Assembly: GCA_030684515.1 (NCBI GenBank)
Contig: JAUXVJ010000002.1
Coordinates: forward strand, 218,118 to 282,117
Length of the DNA: 64,000 nt
From: Actinomycetota bacterium
Lineage (GTDB): Bacteria > Actinomycetota > Actinomycetes > S36-B12
Direction: 5' to 3'
Position numbers and translations under genes: made by a program
Shown: piece after piece, positions 1 through 9,269 of the stretch
How the letters are laid out: each line of letters starts with the position of its first letter
Numbering within the stretch: the stretch's first letter is position 1
The notes under the pieces: model-generated
What the model was told of the DNA's origin: nothing
Databases searched by the model: none
The model's input: the letters and a program-made list of their open reading frames with translations, nothing else

Positions 1-523
1 ATCCGTCGGTCGGCCCGCTGCTGCCCTCGACGTAGCTCAGGCGCGTGCCGACCCACGACGAAACGCCTTCGAGCAACTCACGAGCATCTGTGATGCCGGC
101 GAACTCTGCCTGGGCAATGGGTGCCAGGCGATCTGATTCGGCGTACCGACTTGGTCGGCGGTACACAATCCGCTCAGCATCTGTGACTTTGCGAACGCGC
201 GCTCTGCCCGTCACGGTCGCCTGATAGTTGACTTCAACTCGGCCTGGCGTCGGGTAGCAGACGTGGACTCGTCCCAAGCCCGCGATGTCGATCTCCTCAA
301 CAGCTACCGGAACACCGTCGCTGGTGATCTGCAGGGTCTCTGTGAGGTCGAGAAACTCATTTGACGGAGCCACCTGGAGGCTCAAGCGCACTGGCTCCAG
401 AACAGACAAAGCCAATTCGCAGGACACGCGTCGAATTGGCTCACTCACGAAGCGAAGTATCCAGTACTGCGGAGCGTCCGCTGACCGTGGAAGGTCACCA
501 AGGTGATCCTGTACCCGACTCAT
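1..523 (-). CDS. transglutaminase-like protein (N-terminal part, runs off the window)
   Basis: An open frame on the minus strand begins at ATG 523-521 and continues past base 1, so only about 174 N-terminal residues are present. The first ~150 residues resemble the beta-rich N-terminal region found ahead of bacterial transglutaminase-like domains. The last visible residues ([13 protein letters not shown]) match the segment just before the catalytic Cys of that family; the catalytic triad itself lies outside the window. It is divergent from prfB, and its start codon overlaps the most upstream possible prfB ATG. Family assignment is inference from the partial sequence. Confidence 0.6.
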   Translation of the reverse strand, partial: MSRVQDHLGDLPRSADAPQYWILRFVSEPIRRVSCELALSVLEPVRLSLQVAPSNEFLDLTETLQITSDGVPVAVEEIDIAGLGRVHVCYPTPGRVEVNYQATVTGRARVRKVTDAERIVYRRPSRYAESDRLAPIAQAEFAGITDARELLEGVSSWVGTRLSYVEGSSGPTDG

Positions 524-548
524 GCCCCGGCGCGTAGTGTTCTCACCC

Positions 549-1661
549 GTGACTTCTATCGAATCTGCCGAGCGCCTAGCGGAACTGGCGAACACTCTTG
601 GCAGCATCGAGACTGTCTTGGATCTGCCCGCCTTACGCACGAGCATCGCCGCGCTTGAAGCCGAAGCCTCCGTGCCCGATCTGTGGGATGACCAAGAGAA
701 GGCGCAAGCCATCACTTCGCGACTGTCATTTCAACAAGGAGAACTTCGCAAGGTCGAAGCCCTTCGCCAGCGTTTGGACGACGTGCCCATCCTGCTTGAG
801 CTCGCTGAGGATGAGGGCGATGAGGCGTCGACAGAAGAAGCCCTGAAGGAACTTGAATCGCTGCAGAAGGCGATTGCTGAGCTCGAAGTGCGAACGCTGC
901 TCTCGGGTGAATACGACGCACGCGATGCTCTCGTGACGATCAGGGCAGAGGCGGGCGGCGTTGACGCCGCGGACTGGGCCGAGATGCTGTTGCGCATGTA
1001 CACGCGCTACTGCGAACGCCACAACTGGTCCTACGAGATCTATGACACCTCGTACGCCGAAGAGGCTGGCATCAAGTCAGCCACGTTCGCAGTGAAGGCG
1101 CCCTACGCCTACGGCACACTCTCAGTCGAGCAGGGCACGCACCGGCTGGTTCGCATCTCGCCCTTCGACAACCAGGGACGTCGCCAGACCTCCTTCGCTG
1201 GTGTCGAAGTCATTCCTGTCGTTGCGCCGGCCGAAACAGCCGAGATCCCAGACGACGACCTGCGCGTAGACGTCTATCGCTCCAGTGGCCCCGGCGGTCA
1301 GGGAGTCAACACCACAGACTCCGCAGTCCGCCTGACCCACATTCCAACGGGCATCGTGGTGTCCTGCCAGAACGAGCGCTCCCAGATCCAGAACAAGGCC
1401 ACCGCGATGGTCGTCCTGCAGGCCAAGCTGCTTGAGCGCCAGCGTCAGGAGGATCGCGCCAAGATGGACGCCCTCAAGGGCGACAACTCCGGTTCGTGGG
1501 GAAATCAGATGCGTTCCTATGTTCTGCACCCCTACCAAATGGTCAAGGACCTGCGTACTGAGACCGAAACCGGCAACACGGCGGCTGTCCTTGACGGCGA
1601 GATCGATGACTTCGTGGAGTCCGGTATTCGGTGGCGCAAGCAGCAAGCATCCGCGGCGTAA
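549..1661 (+). CDS. prfB: peptide chain release factor 2 (RF2)
   Basis: RF2 ends translation at UGA and UAA codons. The protein carries the RF2 anticodon-mimic tripeptide SPF (in [10 protein letters not shown]) and the peptidyl-tRNA hydrolysis motif GGQ (in SGPGGQGVN). With the GTG start at 549, GGQ falls at residues 249-251, close to the 250-252 of E. coli RF2; an in-frame ATG at 522 would add nine residues. The frame is continuous, so the programmed +1 frameshift that controls RF2 in many bacteria is absent here. It is followed 26 bases later by ftsE, a frequent actinobacterial order. Confidence 0.95.
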   Translation: MTSIESAERLAELANTLGSIETVLDLPALRTSIAALEAEASVPDLWDDQEKAQAITSRLSFQQGELRKVEALRQRLDDVPILLELAEDEGDEASTEEALKELESLQKAIAELEVRTLLSGEYDARDALVTIRAEAGGVDAADWAEMLLRMYTRYCERHNWSYEIYDTSYAEEAGIKSATFAVKAPYAYGTLSVEQGTHRLVRISPFDNQGRRQTSFAGVEVIPVVAPAETAEIPDDDLRVDVYRSSGPGGQGVNTTDSAVRLTHIPTGIVVSCQNERSQIQNKATAMVVLQAKLLERQRQEDRAKMDALKGDNSGSWGNQMRSYVLHPYQMVKDLRTETETGNTAAVLDGEIDDFVESGIRWRKQQASAA

Positions 1662-1687
1662 TCGCCAATGCCACTTACACTCTCTAA

Positions 1688-2377
1688 GTGATTCTTTTCG
1701 ACCACGTGACCAAGCTGTATCCGACCCAGCAGCGTCCGGCCCTGGAGGAAGTCTCCGTAGAGATAGAAAAGGGAGAATTCGTCTTTCTCGTGGGTCCTTC
1801 GGGCTCGGGCAAGTCGACCTTTCTGCGGCTCATCCTGCGCGAGGAGCGTCCTACTCAGGGCTCGGTCTGGGTTGCCGGCAAGGAGCTCGGCCACCTGTCG
1901 AATTGGAAGATCCCCTACTTCCGCCGTCAGATCGGCACCGTGTTCCAGGATTTCCGCCTGCTGCCGAACAAGACGGTCACCGAGAATGTGGCCTTTGCCC
2001 TGGAAGTCATCGGCAAGCCCAAGGCCCACATCAACAAGGTGGTGCCTGAGGTGCTTGAGGTCGTCGGGCTTGAGGGCAAGGAGAACCGCCGTCCAGATGA
2101 GCTCTCCGGTGGCGAGCAGCAGCGCGTTGCAATCGCCCGAGCTTTCGTCAACCGCCCCATGCTCCTGATTGCCGACGAACCAACGGGCAACCTCGACCCC
2201 GGTACCTCGGTTGGCATCATGCAGTTGCTGGACCGACTCAATCGGCTGGGCACCACCGTGGTGATGTCCACCCATGACAGCGCCATCGTTGACCAGATGC
2301 GTCGCCGCGTCATCGAGCTCGAGGGCGGTCATCTCGTTCGCGACCAGTCACGTGGCGTGTACGGATACGCCCAGTAA
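1688..2377 (+). CDS. ftsE: cell division ATP-binding protein FtsE
   Basis: This is the ATPase subunit of the FtsEX complex, which sits at the division septum and activates peptidoglycan hydrolases. The 229-residue ABC protein has Walker [10 protein letters not shown] (36-44), a Q-loop (VFQDFR), signature LSGGE (139-143) and Walker B LLIADE (159-164). It starts at GTG. Its stop codon overlaps the ATG of ftsX by one base, showing translational coupling. Confidence 0.96.
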   Translation: MILFDHVTKLYPTQQRPALEEVSVEIEKGEFVFLVGPSGSGKSTFLRLILREERPTQGSVWVAGKELGHLSNWKIPYFRRQIGTVFQDFRLLPNKTVTENVAFALEVIGKPKAHINKVVPEVLEVVGLEGKENRRPDELSGGEQQRVAIARAFVNRPMLLIADEPTGNLDPGTSVGIMQLLDRLNRLGTTVVMSTHDSAIVDQMRRRVIELEGGHLVRDQSRGVYGYAQ

Positions 2378-3285
2378 TGCGCGCAACGTTCGTCGCTAGC
2401 GAGGTCGGCCATGGGCTTCGCCGCAATCTGACGATGACCTTGGCCGTGGTGATCACTGTCGCCGTTTCACTCGGACTTTTCGGCGGCGCCTTGCTGCTTC
2501 GCGCGCAGGTGTCCACGATGAAGGACTTCTGGTACGACAAGGTCGAGGTCTCGATCTTCCTGTGCAGCAGGGGCAGTGACGCCGCATCGTGTTCTGGCGG
2601 CGCAGTAACTGACGCGCAGCGCGATCAGATCAAGACCGACCTTGAATCACTGAAGCCACTCGTCGACACGATCTTCTATGAGTCGCAGGCCGATGCCTAC
2701 AAGCATTTCCAAGAGCAGTTCGCGAACTCGCCGATCGCTGACAATGTGCGCCAAAGCGCATTGCCTGAGTCATTTCGCGTGAAGCTCTCTGACCCCACAA
2801 AGTATGAGGTCGTCGCCTCTGCATTCGCCGGACGTCCAGGTGTTGAGCAGGTCAATGATCAACGGCAGATCCTCGACAAGTTCTTCCGATTACTGGGTGG
2901 CCTGCAGGCGATCGCCCTTGCGATTGCCGTTCTGATGCTTGTCGTCACTGTTCTGCTCATCGTCAACACCATGCGTGTGGCCGCATTCAGCAGACGACGC
3001 GAAACCAGCATCATGAGGCTGGTGGGTGCATCCAACTTCTATATCCAGTTGCCGTTCCTGCTCGAAGCGGCGTTCGCTGCGGCGGCCGGTGCCATTCTGG
3101 CAATTCTTGCGCTCGTATTGACCAAGGGCATTCTGGTTGACGAGGTCATCGCTCCGTCCTTCCAGTTCACGTCATTTGTTGGCTGGGACGCGGTCATGTG
3201 GATCGCGCCAGTCATGCTCATCACAGGCATCCTGCTTGCAGGTTCTGCGGCATTCTTTACGCTGCGCAAGTACCTCCGAGTCTGA
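2377..3285 (+). CDS. ftsX: cell division permease-like protein FtsX
   Basis: Membrane partner of FtsE. The 302-residue protein has one membrane segment near residues 20-42, a large extracytoplasmic loop with two cysteines (residues ~45-165), and three further hydrophobic segments in the C-terminal half, as expected for FtsX. The loop is where FtsX contacts cell-wall hydrolase partners (RipC in mycobacteria, from family knowledge). It overlaps ftsE by one base and is followed by smpB. Confidence 0.95.
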   Translation: MRATFVASEVGHGLRRNLTMTLAVVITVAVSLGLFGGALLLRAQVSTMKDFWYDKVEVSIFLCSRGSDAASCSGGAVTDAQRDQIKTDLESLKPLVDTIFYESQADAYKHFQEQFANSPIADNVRQSALPESFRVKLSDPTKYEVVASAFAGRPGVEQVNDQRQILDKFFRLLGGLQAIALAIAVLMLVVTVLLIVNTMRVAAFSRRRETSIMRLVGASNFYIQLPFLLEAAFAAAAGAILAILALVLTKGILVDEVIAPSFQFTSFVGWDAVMWIAPVMLITGILLAGSAAFFTLRKYLRV

Positions 3286-3304
3286 CCAGGAACGAGAAAC
3301 AGCC

Positions 3305-3784
3305 ATGGCCCGCGAACAAGGGCGAAAGTTAGTCGCGCAGAACAAGAAGGCGCGGCACGACTACGCAATCGAAGATGTCTTCGAGGCAGGCATGGTGTTG
3401 ACCGGCACCGAAGTGAAATCGCTTCGCGCAGGCCGCGCCAGCCTGACCGACGGCTTCGCCAGTATCGAAGATGGCGAGCTGTGGCTGCGCGGCGTGCACA
3501 TTCCCGAATACTCCTTGGGCACGTGGACCAACCATGAACCGCGTCGTGCCCGCAAGTTGCTGATGCGTAAAGAAGAGATTCGACGCATCGTGAACAAGAC
3601 GAAGGAATCAGGGCTGACCCTGATTCCACTTTCGCTCTATTTCAAGGATGGCTACGCCAAGGTTGAGATCGCGCTGGCACGCGGACGTAAGTCCTATGAC
3701 AAGCGGCAGGCAATCGCCGAACGTGAGTCCAAGCGCGAAGCCACCAAGGCGATTGGCCGAGTGGCCAAGGGCCGGTTCGACTAG
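3305..3784 (+). CDS. smpB: SsrA-binding protein SmpB
   Basis: SmpB delivers tmRNA to stalled ribosomes in trans-translation. The 159-residue product has the family length and the conserved regions [19 protein letters not shown] and a basic C-terminal tail. The ATG at 3305 gives the normal N terminus; the frame is open further upstream inside ftsX but that extension is not conserved. The tmRNA gene lies 91 bases downstream, so both partners are encoded together. Confidence 0.96.
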   Translation: MAREQGRKLVAQNKKARHDYAIEDVFEAGMVLTGTEVKSLRAGRASLTDGFASIEDGELWLRGVHIPEYSLGTWTNHEPRRARKLLMRKEEIRRIVNKTKESGLTLIPLSLYFKDGYAKVEIALARGRKSYDKRQAIAERESKREATKAIGRVAKGRFD

Positions 3785-3875
3785 TCGAGATTCCTGCACT
3801 GGAAGTTCGTCATGTTGACACCTGGGATTACCATGGACGTGAGCTCCGGCTCGTTGCTGCTGTACAACTCAATAT

Positions 3876-4240
3876 GGGGGTGACAGGTTTCGACGGACAG
3901 ATGTTTTGACCGGTGAAGCGTGTCGAGAATCAAGGTGATCTCGTTAAGAATCCTTGAAAAATATAACTGCCAATAAAACGCAGTCTGCAGACGCTTACGC
4001 CCTCGCGGCATAAGTACATATCTGCCGTCAGCCCGATGTGTCCCCGAATCGGATGCTGACGTCGCTAGGGGACTCACCAAATGTGCCGGTCACGGGTGCA
4101 GGAGGAAAGCCAAACAGTGACTGGACCGCCCGGAGTAGTGCCGCACGAAGCACCGGGGTCAAGACAGCGATAGCGCGGCTACACACGTAGAAGAACGGAA
4201 AGGGCCTGCCTGGACCCGGGTTCGATTCCCGGCACCTCCA
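3876..4240 (+). ncRNA. ssrA: transfer-messenger RNA (tmRNA)
   Basis: The 5' end GGGGGTG (3876-3882) pairs with CACCTCC (4233-4239) to form the tRNA-like acceptor stem, followed by discriminator A at 4240; CCA is not encoded. The conserved 5' block (GACAGGTTTCGAC) and a T-arm (GGTTCGATTCCC) are present. The tag reading frame runs 3969-4013 and encodes ANKTQSADAYALAA before TAA; the ALAA end is the usual ClpXP/ClpAP degron. smpB lies immediately upstream. Confidence 0.95.
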
Positions 4241-4283
4241 CAAAGGCTTGCTCGCACTCCGGTGTTGGGTATGCCGACAATTG

Positions 4284-4314
4284 CCCGCCAAGGGTTTGCT
4301 CTTGGCGGGTTTTG
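4284..4314 (+). terminator. rho-independent terminator of ssrA
   Basis: A perfect 9-bp inverted repeat (CCCGCCAAG at 4284-4292 and CTTGGCGGG at 4301-4309) with an 8-base loop is followed by TTTTG. It lies 44 bases after the mature tmRNA end. Confidence 0.85.
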
Positions 4315-4654
4315 TCACGTCTAGGGGTTGAATTCCGTTCACGACCACGACCACGAGAACGTGAGGCGCGAGTTGCTCGTGGTGAGCAATTCACGCGGCC
4401 CGATGCGTCAGCAGTCGGCCTCGATAATTGTCGAGTTCAGGGCGGCCCGACCCTCCGGATATGGAATTCGACCCATTCTGATACGCCTTCTCGTCAGATC
4501 AAGACGAATAGGGCATTCAGCGGCTATCTCTCGGCAGATCGTCAACTACGGCTCTCGATCGCGTCAGCCAAGCTCGCTAGGACGTCCGTACATGCAATTG
4601 CTTTGCCGGCGTTCACCGTGCGAGTCGCTGCCTCAGCGCGAATGGGTCAGGCAG
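4315..4654. other. intergenic stretch without a recognisable gene
   Basis: About 340 bases between the ssrA terminator and the hypothetical gene on the minus strand. Open frames here have no family resemblance and no convincing start. The 3' end of ssrA is a common integration site for mobile elements, but I see no integrase or duplicated tmRNA end in the window. Confidence 0.5.
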
Positions 4655-5185
4655 TTACGGGGTTCGAGCGGCCTCTTGGTCCACGCCTTCATCGAGGTGA
4701 TCGGCGGACATCATCATCAGTTCGAGCAGCGCCTTGACGTCCAGATTGCCCAGGCGCTTGGCCTCGAGCTCCAAGCTGGAGTTCGTCTCGGTGTCGGTCA
4801 GGGTGATGTTCAGAGTGACGACGGTCTGCTGGAGTTCTACGTGCAGGGTGCGACGCTCGAACTTGATCATCGGCTGGAGCTTGTCCCAACCGCCGAAGTC
4901 GCTCTGCTTGTCACGGCCTAGGACGTAGACCGTCGTCGGTGAGATGGCCAGCACGAAGGACTGAGGGAGCTCCTTGAGGTTGGAGAAGATCTTGCCGCCC
5001 GCGTAGGCGCCAGCCATGGCGGCCACGCCTTGGAAGTCGCTGCCGAATCCAATGGCGCTTCCGGCGGCGATACCTACGGCTGCGGCCTTCGTCACTCCGC
5101 GTGGATAGACGAGGGCCACATCGAGGATCTCGTCGTTGGGGATGAGGGCCTGGACTGCTGCACGGGCCTTGTCTTCACGGGACAT
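4655..5185 (-). CDS. hypothetical protein with Gly/Ala-rich hydrophobic segment
   Basis: A 176-residue protein from ATG 5185, chosen because GGAGA lies six bases upstream; the frame is open further upstream but the extension is Arg/Pro-rich and overlaps the neighbour. A Gly/Ala-rich hydrophobic stretch (about residues 35-65) precedes a region of alternating polar and hydrophobic residues suggesting a small beta fold like those of PH-like domains. I do not recognise the family and assign no function. Confidence 0.6.
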   Translation of the reverse strand: MSREDKARAAVQALIPNDEILDVALVYPRGVTKAAAVGIAAGSAIGFGSDFQGVAAMAGAYAGGKIFSNLKELPQSFVLAISPTTVYVLGRDKQSDFGGWDKLQPMIKFERRTLHVELQQTVVTLNITLTDTETNSSLELEAKRLGNLDVKALLELMMMSADHLDEGVDQEAARTP

Positions 5186-5219
5186 GGGCTCTCCGATCTG
5201 GGCTGAGGGTGGGCCAAAC

Positions 5220-5966
5220 TTAGGCCACGGGGTCGCCCTCGGCGACCACGGACCCGCTCGGAGCGCATCCGTGCGCACATATTCCCCGGTACCTGTACCC
5301 GCACCCCTGAATGGGACACCGTCGACTAGACGTCGGCCTGGCTGAACTCCTACTTGGAGAACTGAAGACGTTCGCAACCTCTTCTTTCAGATCCACCGAT
5401 CGCAGCTGTGTCAGGGCCACGCGGGCATCATCCACACCCTCGAACAGGCGGATTCCTGAGCCGAACAGCACAGGTGACAGCGCAATTGAGAACTCGTCTA
5501 CCGAGCCCGCGTTGAGGTACTCCAAGATTGATTCGCCGCCACCCGCGACGCGGACGTCCCGATCGCCTGCGGCCTCGCGAGCCTGATTGAGGGTGCTCTC
5601 AATGCCGTCGTTGACGAAATGGTAGGTGGTCCCACCCGCTCGCTCCCAAGGGTCACGCTTCTCGTGCGTCAAAACAAAGACCGGCGTGTGGAACGGCGCA
5701 TCCCCAGGCCAGGAGTGCTCGCCAGTTTCGAACATGCGCTTGCCCATCACGCTTGCGCCGGTGCGCTCAAATGTCTCCTGAGCGATGTTGTTGTCGAGCC
5801 CTTCCTCGCCGCCTTCGCCCAACTTGAGGTTCTCTCGGAAGAACTTCTGCGGGAATGCCCACTGCTGCAATTCCATCCACTGCTGTCCCATCAATTCGTG
5901 GGGGGACTCAGGGGCGATAAAGCCGTCAAGTGACATCGAAACGCTGAAGAACACCTTTGCGCTCAT
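5220..5966 (-). CDS. RibD C-terminal / dihydrofolate reductase-like protein
   Basis: Residues 1 to about 185 match the DHFR-like RibD C-terminal family of small oxidoreductases: N-terminal SVSMSLDGFIA, GKRMFE, VFVLTHEKR, and the nucleotide-binding region VAGGGESILEYL. These proteins are NADPH-dependent reductases with mostly unknown substrates. The ATG overlaps the stop of the upstream SRPBCC gene by one base (TGATG), so it is part of an operon beginning at the ArsR gene. Oddly, about 60 Arg/Ser-rich residues follow the normal domain end, which suggests a lost stop codon or frameshift. Confidence 0.85.
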   Translation of the reverse strand: MSAKVFFSVSMSLDGFIAPESPHELMGQQWMELQQWAFPQKFFRENLKLGEGGEEGLDNNIAQETFERTGASVMGKRMFETGEHSWPGDAPFHTPVFVLTHEKRDPWERAGGTTYHFVNDGIESTLNQAREAAGDRDVRVAGGGESILEYLNAGSVDEFSIALSPVLFGSGIRLFEGVDDARVALTQLRSVDLKEEVANVFSSPSRSSARPTSSRRCPIQGCGYRYRGICAHGCAPSGSVVAEGDPVA

Positions 5967-6472
5967 CAGTCCTCAACTCCCTCGCGGATCATGTGGGTGA
6001 CGTAGGCATCCAGATTGGCCAGAGTCTGCTGGCCTCCTTCGACTGCGTGGTACTTCTCGACGGCCTCGTCGCGCAGCTCCTTGGTTGGGAACACTGTGCG
6101 CATTTCGATATGCGTCGCCTCACCGTCGGGTGTGAACGTCAGAACCGACACGAATGCGTTCGGGTCGTCGCGGTACTCGCCGTGCAGCATCTCGATCCGC
6201 TCCGGCCGCTTGATCAGAGTCCAGGAGATCCACTCCTGATAGTCAGTCCCGTCCGGTCCGTGCATGACGAACTCCCACTCCGAGCCGACACGGAAATCAA
6301 ATGCCCGTGTGGTGGTGGTGAAGCCCTCCGGTCCCCACCATTGCGAAAGGTGCCGAACCTCAGTGAACGCCTCGAACACCAGATCGCAAGGGGCGTTGAT
6401 AATCCGGGAGATGACAAGCTCGCGGTCGGTCGTGTCTTCCTGCACTGTCGTGTCACGTTCTGGGGATGCCAT
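5966..6472 (-). CDS. SRPBCC / AHSA1-family protein
   Basis: A 168-residue START-like fold protein. The core shows INAPCDLVFEAFTEVRHLSQWWGP near the N terminus and a C-terminal helix region (GGQQTLANLDAYV) typical of the Aha1 C-terminal-like group. Such proteins bind hydrophobic ligands, and many are co-transcribed with an ArsR repressor and a RibD-like reductase, exactly as here. It is separated from the ArsR gene by three bases. Confidence 0.88.
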   Translation of the reverse strand: MASPERDTTVQEDTTDRELVISRIINAPCDLVFEAFTEVRHLSQWWGPEGFTTTTRAFDFRVGSEWEFVMHGPDGTDYQEWISWTLIKRPERIEMLHGEYRDDPNAFVSVLTFTPDGEATHIEMRTVFPTKELRDEAVEKYHAVEGGQQTLANLDAYVTHMIREGVED

Positions 6473-6475
6473 CTG

Positions 6476-6817
6476 TCACGGCTCCTTGCTTGGCTGCTTG
6501 AGTTCCTGCACGTACGCGTCCAACTGGTCCAAACTCTCGTTCCAGAACTGCTCGAATCCGCCAGTCCACTCGTGAACCGGTTGCATACCGCGGGCGTTCA
6601 GCCCGTAGAGGCGCTGCTTGCCTGCCTTGCGGTCGTGCACGAGCCCGACCTCTTTGAGTACCCGCAGGTGTTTGGATGCCCCAGGTTGCGTCAGCCCGAG
6701 CTCCAAGGCCAGCTCGGTGACCGGTCGCTCGCCTGTGCGCAGCAACGCCAGAATCTGTCGGCGCTGCGGCTCGGCGATCGCGTTGAAGACGTCCGAAGTC
6801 GTAGCCGCCCGTGCCAT
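6476..6817 (-). CDS. ArsR-family transcriptional regulator
   Basis: A 113-residue winged-helix repressor from ATG 6817. It has the ArsR core DVFNAIAEPQRRQILALL, a recognition helix region LTQPGASKHLRVLKEVGLV, and wing KAGKQRLYGLN. No cysteine metal-binding motif is visible, matching the non-metal ArsR group that pairs with SRPBCC genes. An alternative ATG lies at 6829. A perfect 10-bp palindrome sits just upstream and is a likely autoregulatory operator. Confidence 0.88.
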   Translation of the reverse strand: MARAATTSDVFNAIAEPQRRQILALLRTGERPVTELALELGLTQPGASKHLRVLKEVGLVHDRKAGKQRLYGLNARGMQPVHEWTGGFEQFWNESLDQLDAYVQELKQPSKEP

Positions 6818-6832
6818 GGGCGAAATCATATG

Positions 6833-6842
6833 CCGATATCGG
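6833..6842. promoter_or_regulatory. palindromic putative ArsR operator
   Basis: CCGATATCGG is a perfect palindrome located 4-16 bases upstream of the two candidate starts of the ArsR gene. Small palindromes at this position are typical ArsR-family operators; binding is inference. Confidence 0.45.
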
Positions 6843-6928
6843 AATGTGTCAAAGGCGAACGAGCTCTTGCATGCCACCACCAATGTTTGAGCCGGCCAGC
6901 AGCGAGTCGAATCTGAAATTCAGAGTCC

Positions 6929-7432
6929 TTGTCAGCACAATCGGCGCCTATGGAGACCCTGGCCGCATTTCATATTGCCTTCATCGTCCTGCCATTCCTG
7001 ATGGCGTTGCTGCTTCGCCGGCACACGCAGCCATATGTCACTCGCTTGTTTGACTCCTTCTTGTTCATCGGAGTCGGCGTGCAGGGCATTCTGGACGGCC
7101 TGCAGCAGATGACCGGTGGGGAAGAGGTAGCGCAGTATGTGGGCTGGGCCTACAGCCCCTTTGTCGGTGAATTGGGAACGATGAATTTTGCGTTCGGAGT
7201 GCTGGGGCTGATCGCTCCCTGGGCCAGTCGCGGATGGAAGATCGCCACTGCCTTGGGCTACGGCATGTTCCTTGCCTGGGCTGCAGTAGGACACATCTCG
7301 GACGCGATTTCCGGTGACGACTCAATTGGCAATATCGGTCCCACGTTGTGGTCAGACGTTGTGATTGCCGCAGCATTGCTCGTGCTGGGACTCCTCACAC
7401 GTGATCGCGAGCGCCCACATCATGCACGGTAG
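6929..7432 (+). CDS. DUF6790-like membrane protein
   Basis: A 167-residue protein with four hydrophobic segments. The middle part (YVGWAYSPF, then GELGTMNFAFGVLGL and a GYGMFLAWAAVGHI segment) agrees with the small bacterial membrane family DUF6790, whose function is unknown. The frame starts at TTG 6929; ATG 6950 is an alternative that drops seven residues. It converges on and overlaps the Ig-repeat gene by 13 bases. Confidence 0.65.
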   Translation: MSAQSAPMETLAAFHIAFIVLPFLMALLLRRHTQPYVTRLFDSFLFIGVGVQGILDGLQQMTGGEEVAQYVGWAYSPFVGELGTMNFAFGVLGLIAPWASRGWKIATALGYGMFLAWAAVGHISDAISGDDSIGNIGPTLWSDVVIAAALLVLGLLTRDRERPHHAR

Positions 7433-9036
7433 GTGAAGTACTGATTGAGCTTCAACCACGACTGAGGGATGCCAGCAGCGCGCGCTGCGATTGTGCAGCT
7501 GCCGTGCTTGCGCACGATGAAGACCACAGCGCCGAGTGGAGTTGTCTGGATCCGGCATCGAGAGATGCCTGAAGTGACAACCCAGGAGACTGGCTGCCCG
7601 GTGTTGGTGACCAAGCCTGGGTCTGCGAGGCGGTACCAGCGCTTGTATGCCAAGCGGCTGAAGCCGGGCGCCTTGGGCTGGATGGTCTGGATGCCGGCTG
7701 CCAGAGCAATGGTGTTGCTCTGCACTGCCGGGCGGAAGCTGCCATTGCCGGTTGTCGTGGCGTTGAGGGCACATGTTCCGGCACCGGCTTTTGCCTGGAT
7801 CGTGGTCCCGCTGAGCGTGCAGGACCCGGCAATGCCGAGCGTGACGGGCAGCCCAGAGGTCGCGCGGGCGCTGAGGGTGACTGATCTGCCGTTGCGCAGT
7901 ACAAATCCGGCTCCGGGCGCCCATGCGGTGCTGGAACCTGATGGAGTCAGGGTGATGCGATCGCTCTGGGCTGGCTGCCCGATGACGATGGTCTGCGAGG
8001 CAGTGCCGTCAACGGTCGCACCCGTCCTTGAGTAATTGGCCTTGAGGGTGACCGTGCCCGATCCCGCAGGTGTCCATGTCGTCGAGGCTCTTCCGTTGCT
8101 CAGGGAGCGGACGTCAATCACTGTCGTGCCGATGTAGAAGGTCACGGTTCCCGTTGACGTCTCCGGGCTCACACCAACGGAGATCGGAATGGCGGTGCCA
8201 GCAACTCCACTTGTCGCTGCAGTCAGCGTGACATTGGATCCTGAAGTCGACACCGCAGTCGATGTCGTGGCGCTAGCTGAGGCCAGAGTGTTGGAGTCCG
8301 GCGTGTAGCTGGCTTTGAGGCCGAAGGTCTGAGCTGTGCTCGGCAGTTGGATGCTGATCGTCGCCTTGCCCTGGCTTGACAGTGCCTTGGTCTCGATCGG
8401 TGTGCCATCACTTGTCTGGAAGGTGACGGTTCCTGCAGGTACATAGGAGCCCGATGTCTTGACGGTTGCGGTGTAGTCCTGCACCGAGGAGGTCTTGGCC
8501 ATCGCGGGACCTTCGACCACCGTCGTTGTTGCTGCCTTCGCGATGCTCACTGTCACAGCGTTGGACGTGACAGTCTCGCTTCCATCAGTAGCCCGGTAGA
8601 CCGAGTAGAGAGCAGCGGAGCCTGCCGCGACGGGAGTCCACGTGACTGGGTCAGAAACACCCTTGCTCGAAACCGAAGTCGAGCCGATGAGGGTGCCGGA
8701 GTTCAAGAAGTAGGAGAGCAGACCTGGCGGAATGTCAGAGGCGCCATCGGCGACCGAAGCCTTCAACGGAATGCCAAAACCAACTGTGCCGCCGCTTGGC
8801 TGGAAAGTGATCGTTGTTGCGGCACTGGCTGCGGGAGCCAGCGTGACGGCACCAGTGGCGATTGTGGCCACGGCAACTGCTCCGGCTACCGCGCGCACGA
8901 CGCGTGTGCGCAAAGTGCCGTTCGCCGCCGAAGAATTGTGCGGTTGCCGATCTGCATCGAGGAGTGCGTTCATGGCTGCACCATAAGCGCGCAAATCGGA
9001 CTCAACTGCTTTCGTGATCAGATCTTTATAAAGCAC
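7420..9036 (-). CDS. secreted or surface-anchored Ig-like repeat protein
   Basis: A 538-residue protein. A hydrophobic export segment (AVAGAVAVATIATGAV, then an AASA signal-cleavage-like site) lies near residues 48-72 and is followed by at least three Ser/Thr/Gly-rich beta repeats of bacterial Ig-like type with recurring GTVTF and WTPAGSGT elements. The C-terminal ~150 residues carry paired cysteines. The start is uncertain: GTG 9036 gives an unusual charged N terminus before the export segment, while ATG 8973 (MNALLDADRQ) gives a more ordinary long signal peptide. Likely role is adhesion or cell-surface structure. Confidence 0.7.
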   Translation of the reverse strand: MLYKDLITKAVESDLRAYGAAMNALLDADRQPHNSSAANGTLRTRVVRAVAGAVAVATIATGAVTLAPAASAATTITFQPSGGTVGFGIPLKASVADGASDIPPGLLSYFLNSGTLIGSTSVSSKGVSDPVTWTPVAAGSAALYSVYRATDGSETVTSNAVTVSIAKAATTTVVEGPAMAKTSSVQDYTATVKTSGSYVPAGTVTFQTSDGTPIETKALSSQGKATISIQLPSTAQTFGLKASYTPDSNTLASASATTSTAVSTSGSNVTLTAATSGVAGTAIPISVGVSPETSTGTVTFYIGTTVIDVRSLSNGRASTTWTPAGSGTVTLKANYSRTGATVDGTASQTIVIGQPAQSDRITLTPSGSSTAWAPGAGFVLRNGRSVTLSARATSGLPVTLGIAGSCTLSGTTIQAKAGAGTCALNATTTGNGSFRPAVQSNTIALAAGIQTIQPKAPGFSRLAYKRWYRLADPGLVTNTGQPVSWVVTSGISRCRIQTTPLGAVVFIVRKHGSCTIAARAAGIPQSWLKLNQYFTYRA

Positions 9037-9257
9037 ACACTCGCCAACCTTGCCCTCACCAGAATTTTGCGACTTTGCAAAAGCATTGGTATGTAAGGAC
9101 TATTGGCTGTGAAGAGGTTACGACCGCTCGAGTTTGTGGAAAGAACTCGTATTCAGATTCACAGGATTCTCTAAGGATTGCCAGCAACAACTGCCAACTC
9201 AATTCGCATGCCGCCGCAACTCCGTAGCGCTTGCAAACTGGCCGTGCGGGCCGGACC

Positions 9258-9263
9258 TACTCT
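9258..9263 (+). promoter_or_regulatory. -10 hexamer TACTCT (leaderless start)
   Basis: TACTCT ends six bases before the ATG at 9270 and there is no Shine-Dalgarno sequence, as expected if transcription begins at the start codon. Confidence 0.45.
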
Positions 9264-9269
9264 TGACGC

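Noticed and set aside
522..1661. Programmed frameshift site in prfB
   Set aside because: The frame is continuous and no in-frame UGA with a slippery CUU is present near codon 25.
3815..3820. TTGACA as -35 box of ssrA
   Set aside because: No acceptable -10 element lies 16-18 bases downstream, so the promoter was not called.
4312..4921. Overlapping plus-strand ORFs after the tmRNA as integrase remnants
   Set aside because: No tyrosine-recombinase or other family motif could be found in any frame.
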